DNA of 64,000 bases from Sordaria brevicollis (taxonomy: Eukaryota > Ascomycota > Sordariomycetes > Sordariales > Sordariaceae). The notes beneath the pieces are model-generated. The model had not been told where the DNA came from and ran no database searches. It saw only the letters and a list, made by a program, of their open reading frames with translations. Both the position numbers and the translations under genes were made by a program. The stretch spans positions 4,278,001 through 4,342,000 of the forward strand of contig JAUTDP010000003.1 in the NCBI GenBank assembly GCA_033439795.1. Reading direction: 5' to 3'. Below are positions 58,013 to 64,000 of the stretch, piece by piece (the stretch's first letter is position 1; each line of letters starts with the position of its first letter).

Positions 58013-61000
58013 ATGGACGCACTTGAGGATGGACAAGGCTTTCAGCCCAGCCTCGCTGAAGTCGTCTTCAGAAACTCTCAGCTATGCTATCCAGTCGTTC
58101 TCTTATTCGCCTTTATCATCTCAGCCGCCATTCATAGCATCGTAACGTCTAAAACCGAGGAGGAAGTGGTTGCCCCAGCCGTCAAGGGCCCCGGCGGAAA
58201 ACCTCTACCATTCACCAAGAAAAGACGCGAACATCACGACGCCCAAGGACCCTTTGTTCACAGCGGCAGCGTGGCCAAGGCCGTGTTTCAGTACCTTTCG
58301 GCCGGCCTGGTACTAACATTCGTTGCCAACGGTGCTGCTATTGCTCTTCATGCCTTGTCAGCACGCGGAGTGAAAGGGGAGGTGGGCGATTGGTGGTGCG
58401 ATGAACAGCGCATCGTAAGTTATTCCCACTTCCAAGTATTTCGTCCTAAAGGGGCCGTCGATTCATTGGCTTGATGTACTTACAACTCCGCTTAAAGGTC
58501 TATGTTGCTGGATCGGCTTTCTTTTACGTTTACGTTCTCATCACCTTGTTCGACTGGGAAAACAGCCCGAATATCGTTCACTTCATTACATGGATTCTTG
58601 GCCTCTTCGGCGAATTTGTCGTCTTATTCTCATTCGCCCTCATCGTTACCGGAAACCACTACTCCAACCTTGGCGCAAAGGACCCGATTCCGAAACTCAC
58701 TAATGGCCCGGACAGTTGGGACGTGGTGGATCTTAGCATTGGCGCCGTCCGGATTCTACTCATCACGGTTATGGCCTTCACCTACGCTGCTCTTACGACC
58801 CGGAAGTGTATCAAGGAGAAACAGCGATATGACGAAGAAGCGAGCCAATCCGACTGTGACGAGACAAGCCCATTGCTTAACGGAAACCACCGAAATTATC
58901 AGACCGACTCCAACCGACGTGGTGACCGCAGAACTTCACGAACAGACTCTGAGGAAGCGGGTTGTCCACAGCGTGCTGCGGAAGCAGCATTTTACCGACC
59001 TGAGAAACTCCCGCACAAGACCTGGTTCGAGTACTGCCGCGGTTATTCAGTATTCTTCCCGTATCTCTGGCCAGCAAAATCCATTAGGCTCCAGGGCATC
59101 ATTCTCGTGTGCTTTTTCCTGGTTATCCTCCAGCGCTTTGTCAACATTGCGGTACCTGCTCAGATGGGCCGGGTTACAGACGCACTAGAGCCGAAAGATG
59201 GTGTGTTCACGATGCCGTGGATCCAGGTTGGACTTTTGGTTCTCTACAAGTTGCTTCAGGGGCCTTCTGGATTGCTTGGATCTCTTAGGTCGATCCTCTG
59301 GATTCCCGTGTCGCAGCATACTTACCGAGCCTTGACAACGGCTGCCTTTGAGCATGTGCACTCCTTGTCACTCGATTTCCACCTTGGCAAACGCACTGGA
59401 GAGGTTCTTTCGGCCCTCAACAAGGGAGCATCCATCAACCAGTTCTTGGAGCAGACGACTTTCCAGGTGGTTCCCATGCTTATCGACCTTTTCGTGGCCA
59501 TCATTTTCTTCTACGTCAAGTTTGGGCCCATGTACGCCCTGTTCGTTTCGGTCATCACCTTTTACTATCTGTATTTGACGATCCGCATGGCGGCAACTAG
59601 GGCTGACCAGCGACGCGACATGGTCAACGCAGACAGGGAGGAAGAGGCGGTCAAGAATGATTCGATCACGTCTTACGAAACGGTCAAGTACTTCAACGCC
59701 GAAAAGTACGAGTTTGCCCGCTACCGCAATGCGATCCTCAACTTTCAGGCAGCTGAGGCCAAGGTGACCTGGGGAATGAACCACATGAACATGTGCCAGT
59801 CCATGGTCTTCATGTGCGGCTTCCTCGTTATCATGATGACTTGCGCATACCAGGTCAGCCAAGGCACCCGGACCCTTGGTGAGTTTGTGTCGTTGATCAC
59901 ATATCTCGGCCAGCTACAAGGACCCCTCAACTTCTTCGGCACTTTCTACAGGACCGTCCAGCAAGCCATGATTTCTGGCGAGAGGCTTCTTGAATTGTTC
60001 AAGATTCAGCCTTCTGTCATTGATGGCCCTGAGGTTGTCGACTTGGCGCACTGCACCGGCCACCTGAAGTGGAACAACGTCGGCTTCTCGTACGATAAGC
60101 GCAGGCCCGCACTTCACGACTTGACTTTCGAGTGCAAGCCTGGAACTACTACCGCTTTCGTTGGTGAGTCTGGAGGCGGGAAGTCAACCGTATTCCGTTT
60201 GATGTTCCGGTACTATAACTGCCAGGAGGGAAGTATCCAGATGGACGGTCATGACGTGAAAGACTTGACGATCGACTCCGTCCGCCGTTTTATTGGTGTC
60301 GTTCCGCAGGATACTATCCTGTTCAACGAAACACTGATGTATAACCTCAAGTACGCGAACCCGAATGCGACCGACGAAGATGTGTATGACGCTTGCCGGG
60401 CTGCTGCTATCCACGACCGCATCTTGAGTTTCCCAGATGGCTACGACACCAAGGTTGGTGAACGTGGTCTTCGGTTAAGTGGTGGTGAGAAGCAGCGTGT
60501 TGCTATCGCACGTACAATCCTGAAGAACCCCCAGATCATCATGTTGGACGAGGCCACTTCGGCCTTGGATGGCGAGACGGAGCAGAAAATCCAGTCCAAG
60601 CTCATCAGCGGCAACTTCGGCGCGGGCCGTACGCTCCTCATCATCGCGTAAGTGGTCCCATGTCAATCATTACTTAATATTTACTCAATCGTGACTAACG
60701 ACATATCTTCACAGTCATCGGTTGTCAACCATCACACATGCGGATCAGATTATCGTCCTTCATGCCGGCACCATGGTTGAAAAGGGAACACATGAGGAGC
60801 TTCTGGCCCTGGGCGGTCGCTATGCTTCCATGTGGGAAAAGCATTGCCGCGCCGAGCGTGCGGCAGAGCACGCTTTGAAAGCCACACTGAAGGCTCAGAA
60901 GTTATTGAGCCGAGCTAACCTCTCACGAGACGACGACCACTCGGATGGTTACGACAGCATGGTTTCATCCACTATCTTGCAGACGGGGCTCAAAAGCCCA

Positions 61001-61306
61001 AACACCGGCACCTCGACGCCAGACAACGTGTCAGACACTACTTCTCACAAGGGTTCAAGCTCACACTCGGATGATGACAGCAGCAATGCTTCAGTCAGTG
61101 GGTCAGAAGGAACTCTGCATGACGAAGCTAGCGATGAGTCTCACGAGGAGGACAACCACAACAACACCTACAACCGACGAGCGGCGGCGATACAACCAAT
61201 CACTGGACGCCGAGACAGTGCTGAACAGATATCAGCCTCGTATGCCTCGCGGTCGAGGCTGTCATCAAGTTACTCTTTGCCACCTAGAGTACGAGCCAAT
61301 TCATGA
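58013..61306 (+). CDS. hmt1: HMT1/ABCB6-type vacuolar half-ABC transporter
   Basis: Three exons: 58013-58414, 58498-60647 and 60715-61306; introns 83 and 67 nt; 1,047 residues. An N-terminal extension with about five hydrophobic segments (TMD0) precedes the six-helix exporter domain. The nucleotide-binding domain has Walker [10 protein letters not shown] (residues 690-698), signature LSGGEKQR (794-801), Walker [13 protein letters not shown] (Asp818-Glu819) and the switch His in AHRLST (852), which spans the second intron. The 150-residue Ser/Asp-rich tail is disordered. Known relatives (S. pombe Hmt1, human ABCB6) transport phytochelatin- or glutathione-type conjugates into vacuoles and confer cadmium tolerance. 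The ATG at 58013 is the first in frame with TMD0. Substrate here is by family only. Confidence 0.93.
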
Positions 61307-63201
61307 GGCCTCCTGACGACCCGCTTATGACGATGCATATTAGTGTTTAGCGAGAGTCTATACATCCGCAGCACAGCCACACCACCTAATACCTTGTCAC
61401 CATGGGGCGACAAGCTGAGTCACCCTTCACGTCGTCGAAGCCATGCTAGACATATTGCATTGTTTTGGTTCTTGGTTTTCGTTCTCAGCAAATGCATCAC
61501 ACTGGTCCCGTGGCGGGACCGTAATAATCACCCCCTGTGCACATTTTCACCTCCTGTCTATAAATGCCTCTTTCCTGTTTTCCTTTTTTTTTTCTTTTTT
61601 TCTGCTTGATCATATACACCGCTTAACGAGAGACGAGAACCATGAGATATAAGATTCCCAAAGCATGGCTGGCGTTTTGGTGGAGGATTTCCATTAATGC
61701 AATGTGGGCCTATATTTTTGCCCCATTTACACTTGATTCTTTGAAGGAAGCATTTTGATGAAAAGCTGTTGCTGTGGTGTGAGTGGCCCAGTGATATACC
61801 GCCCCTTTCCATCTTTCTTGGCATGTCGCTTCACATTTGTTTGTGCATCAAAAGCCGTGTGTGTCATGGTGTGTGTGCACTTCGGTTTGCCTCTTTCTAG
61901 GACCGGTTATAGGGCAGGGTGGACGGGGAAGAAACAAACGGTGAATAGAGGATGGTGCATGGCGGGATATAAAAGTACACGGTGTTGTCTATTATCATTC
62001 TAGTGATTCCAGGCCCTAACCTTACAGCCACTGGTGGGAGGCGGTACCATCATGTTCCCCCATCATTCTCTATTTTTATCCGTATCTCCCCTGTCTGTCT
62101 GTTCCATATGAGGGAGGCACTTCTGTCATTTTGTTTTCCATCATTGTTGTCATCTGTCCTGGTTACTGAACATGTCTGCCAGCCAGCAAGCGAGCGAGCG
62201 AGCAAGCGATGTTTAGTCAATGAGCGAGTTATCCATTTAAAGGGTGGTCTTCTGCATTATCAGGTCGGGGTAAGGGGATAGGGGGGGACAAGATACCCAG
62301 AGTGATGGTGGTGATTCACTCGGCTCGTATATAAAAGGAGTGATGAGGAGTGGACAGAGGCGAATACCCAGGTAGTGAGTTCAGCGTTAGCGTGAAGTGC
62401 GTTTGTTAGTCAAAATTAAGTTATCAAGTTCGATGAAACGTCCCTTAAGAACAGAGTGCCTGTAGGGTGTGCGTTATGACCGCTGGTGAGTTATGTCTTG
62501 ATGCACTTCAGTTGGAATTGGGAGTCGTGAACACGTGCCAAAGAGGGCAGGCGAGTACGCCATTATCGTACTCCCTTAGATGCCGCTGAACCAGGGAAGG
62601 AGCGGCTTGGAGGAAGAACGGTTTTCACTGCTCTGTACTACGTTTTCAACCTCACAGGAACGGAAAGAGCAAATTGAAGAACACATAATTTTGGAAAGAG
62701 CTCTACGCTCTCTGCTGACTAGTGGTGCAGGTTCATGGGTGGCTCTTTCCTTGACGATTAACTTCGCGTTTCTCTGTTCTTGCTCAGTCTCCTACTTCCT
62801 CACACGTTTTCTCTATCCTTTCCATTCCTCAGTGTCCGCGGCCTTTGCTTCTCGTTCTCTGGTCTTCTTTATTTCCCTTCTCTTGCCTGAAGCATTTTTG
62901 TGGTATCAAATCCGGCGACTCGGTACTTCGGATATTGGAGTAGTCATTACTAGGATTCTTGTGGTTTCACCGAGTTTATTCACTCTTTTCTTCCGTCTTC
63001 ACATCCGACAACGATACACATAATTCATACTAAGTGGAGTTGAGCGTATCTCTCACGTTCCTTTCCATGTACCATTGTTTTCCCCCTGCTTTGCGTCGGT
63101 TTATCCCCATTTTCTCAACCACCTACTGCTCCCTTCTTTTTCTGGCTTCCCTACCGCATTGCTTCCCTCTTCTTCTTTTCGAAAATTCCCCATCCTTATC
63201 T
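61307..63201. other. Trailer of hmt1 and intergenic region
   Basis: About 1.9 kb. It contains a TATATAAAAG at 62328-62337, and about 240 nt further a 147-codon frame (62580-63023, +) with several hydrophobic stretches but no domain; its length is within chance. No gene is called. Confidence 0.45.
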
Positions 63202-63337
63202 TCAAATCTTTCCTCTGGCTGAGTTCCTACCACTTTCCCTACCACTTCCCCTTCCTATCCTTCCCCCCCTCCCTCCTCTCCGCCTCCCACCTCTCATGCT
63301 CCCGCCTCTCCCACTCCAGCCTATCCGCCTGCCTCCT

Positions 63338-63909
63338 CTACGCCTCAATCCGCAACTCCGTCAATTCAAAGTGCTTACTATGATCTACAACACTCGGTAA
63401 GTTCTTCCAGTCGCTATACTCAAAGTGCTCGGTGAACTTGGTTTGACGACCGGGGTAGACGGAGTTACCGGAAACGGGAAAGATTCTACTGAAGGAGGTG
63501 GAGGGTGTGTAGGTTTCTCGTGAGGTGGGGGTAGATGTTCCTGCTTCTCGGTAGGAGGAGGTAGTGGTGGTTGTACCTGGTGTCCCGACTGCCGAGGAGG
63601 GATGGTAGGAGGAATAGGAGGGGTATGATGCTGTTTGGGAATTGGGAAGTTAGGGGGATGAAGGGGTAGGGTATACAGTTGTGGTTTGTTCATGGGTCAT
63701 GGGTTGTAGACGAAAGTGAAAGGGGAACGAAAAAAAAAAAAAAAAAAAGAAAAGAAAAAAAAAAAAAAAAAAAAAAGAGTATTAGGGATGGGTGAGAAAG
63801 GGAATCAACGGGGTCTAAAAGACTTGGGTAAGGTAAAGGTGGACTTACTGCCTCCTGTGGTGGAAGAGGAGGAATATGCGTTGTTTGTGTTTGAGTAGGA
63901 ACCGGACAT
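63338..63909 (-). CDS. Two-exon small protein of unknown function
   Basis: Exon 1 is 63909-63849 and exon 2 63630-63338; the 218-nt intron has a GTAAGT donor and an AAACAG acceptor. Phases fit exactly, giving 117 residues. The chain is Ser/Tyr/Thr-rich (MSGSYSNTNNAYSSS, TSYPSYSSYHPSSAVGT) and then has a structured-looking end, KFTEHFEYSDWKNLPSVV, followed by HSKHFELTELRIEA. No domain is recognised. The intron contains long A/T homopolymers (63731-63776). After the TAG at 63338-63340 the frame stays open for 44 more codons with a charged helix (ADRLEWERREHERWEAERRE), so the true protein may be longer. The single-frame view hides this gene because neither exon is long. Confidence 0.62.
63731..63776 (+). 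repeat. Poly-A tracts within an intron
   Basis: Long runs of A interrupted by two single G, in the intron of the small minus-strand gene (poly-T in the transcript, a long pyrimidine tract upstream of the acceptor). Confidence 0.85.
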
Positions 63910-64000
63910 GGTGAGTTTTGTTTCAAAACTCATGACGACTCTCTGTTGATACTCTTTAGGCCTTCTCTTTGTATGGTGACTCGTTGAATGGTCAAAGAGA

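Noticed and set aside
62580..63023. 147-codon + strand frame after a TATA-like site
   Set aside because: Hydrophobic stretches come from T-rich DNA; there is no domain and the length is within chance.

Overview
The window reads as nuclear DNA of a filamentous ascomycete, almost certainly Neurospora or a very close Sordariaceae relative. Evidence: short introns of 50-200 bp with GTAAGT/GTATGT donors, CTAAC-type branch sites and CAG/TAG/AAG acceptors; proteins matching filamentous-fungal families; long intergenic gaps; and two blocks of extremely AT-rich, CpA/TpG-poor DNA typical of repeat-induced point mutation (RIP).

Layout. 1-19 kb is ordinary gene space: an ASE1/PRC1/MAP65 midzone protein (+), a tRNA-Ser(AGA), an IRS4-like EH-domain protein (+), a PEX11-family peroxin (-), a putative GPI-anchored wall protein (-) and a six-exon TeaC/Tea4/Bud14-type SH3 polarity protein (-). 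19.5-30.4 kb is RIP block A. 33.7-41.4 kb holds the pH sensor PalH (+), a LAG1-type ceramide synthase (+) and a small Ser/Lys-rich protein (+). 41-47 kb is gene-poor and contains a 207-bp MITE. 46.8-51.5 kb is RIP block B. 51.5-58 kb is gene-poor. 58-64 kb holds an HMT1/ABCB6-like vacuolar half-ABC transporter (+) and a two-exon small protein (-) whose reading frame stays open after its stop codon.

The main result is the structure of the two AT-rich blocks. Each is one delimited transposon relic, not amorphous repeat. Block A (19532-30358) has inverted termini starting GGG, a TTA target duplication and a degraded PIF/Harbinger (DDE_4-like) transposase. It is split by a complete 7.2-kb Ty3/gypsy chromovirus on the minus strand: 243-bp LTRs, AATAT duplication, polypurine tract, and relics of Gag, protease, reverse transcriptase and chromodomain. 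Block B (46767-51500) is a second, different Harbinger element with 32-bp inverted termini, an ATT duplication, a transposase on + and a Myb/SANT-like protein on -. The MITE has 34/35-bp inverted termini and a TAA duplication, also Harbinger-like. Uneven RIP across the two LTRs suggests that block A was already RIP-mutated when the retrotransposon landed in it.

The cellular genes do not form a cluster. They are independent housekeeping, polarity, signalling and membrane genes, each with its own long leader. All functional calls come from reading motifs in the translation; no database search was possible.
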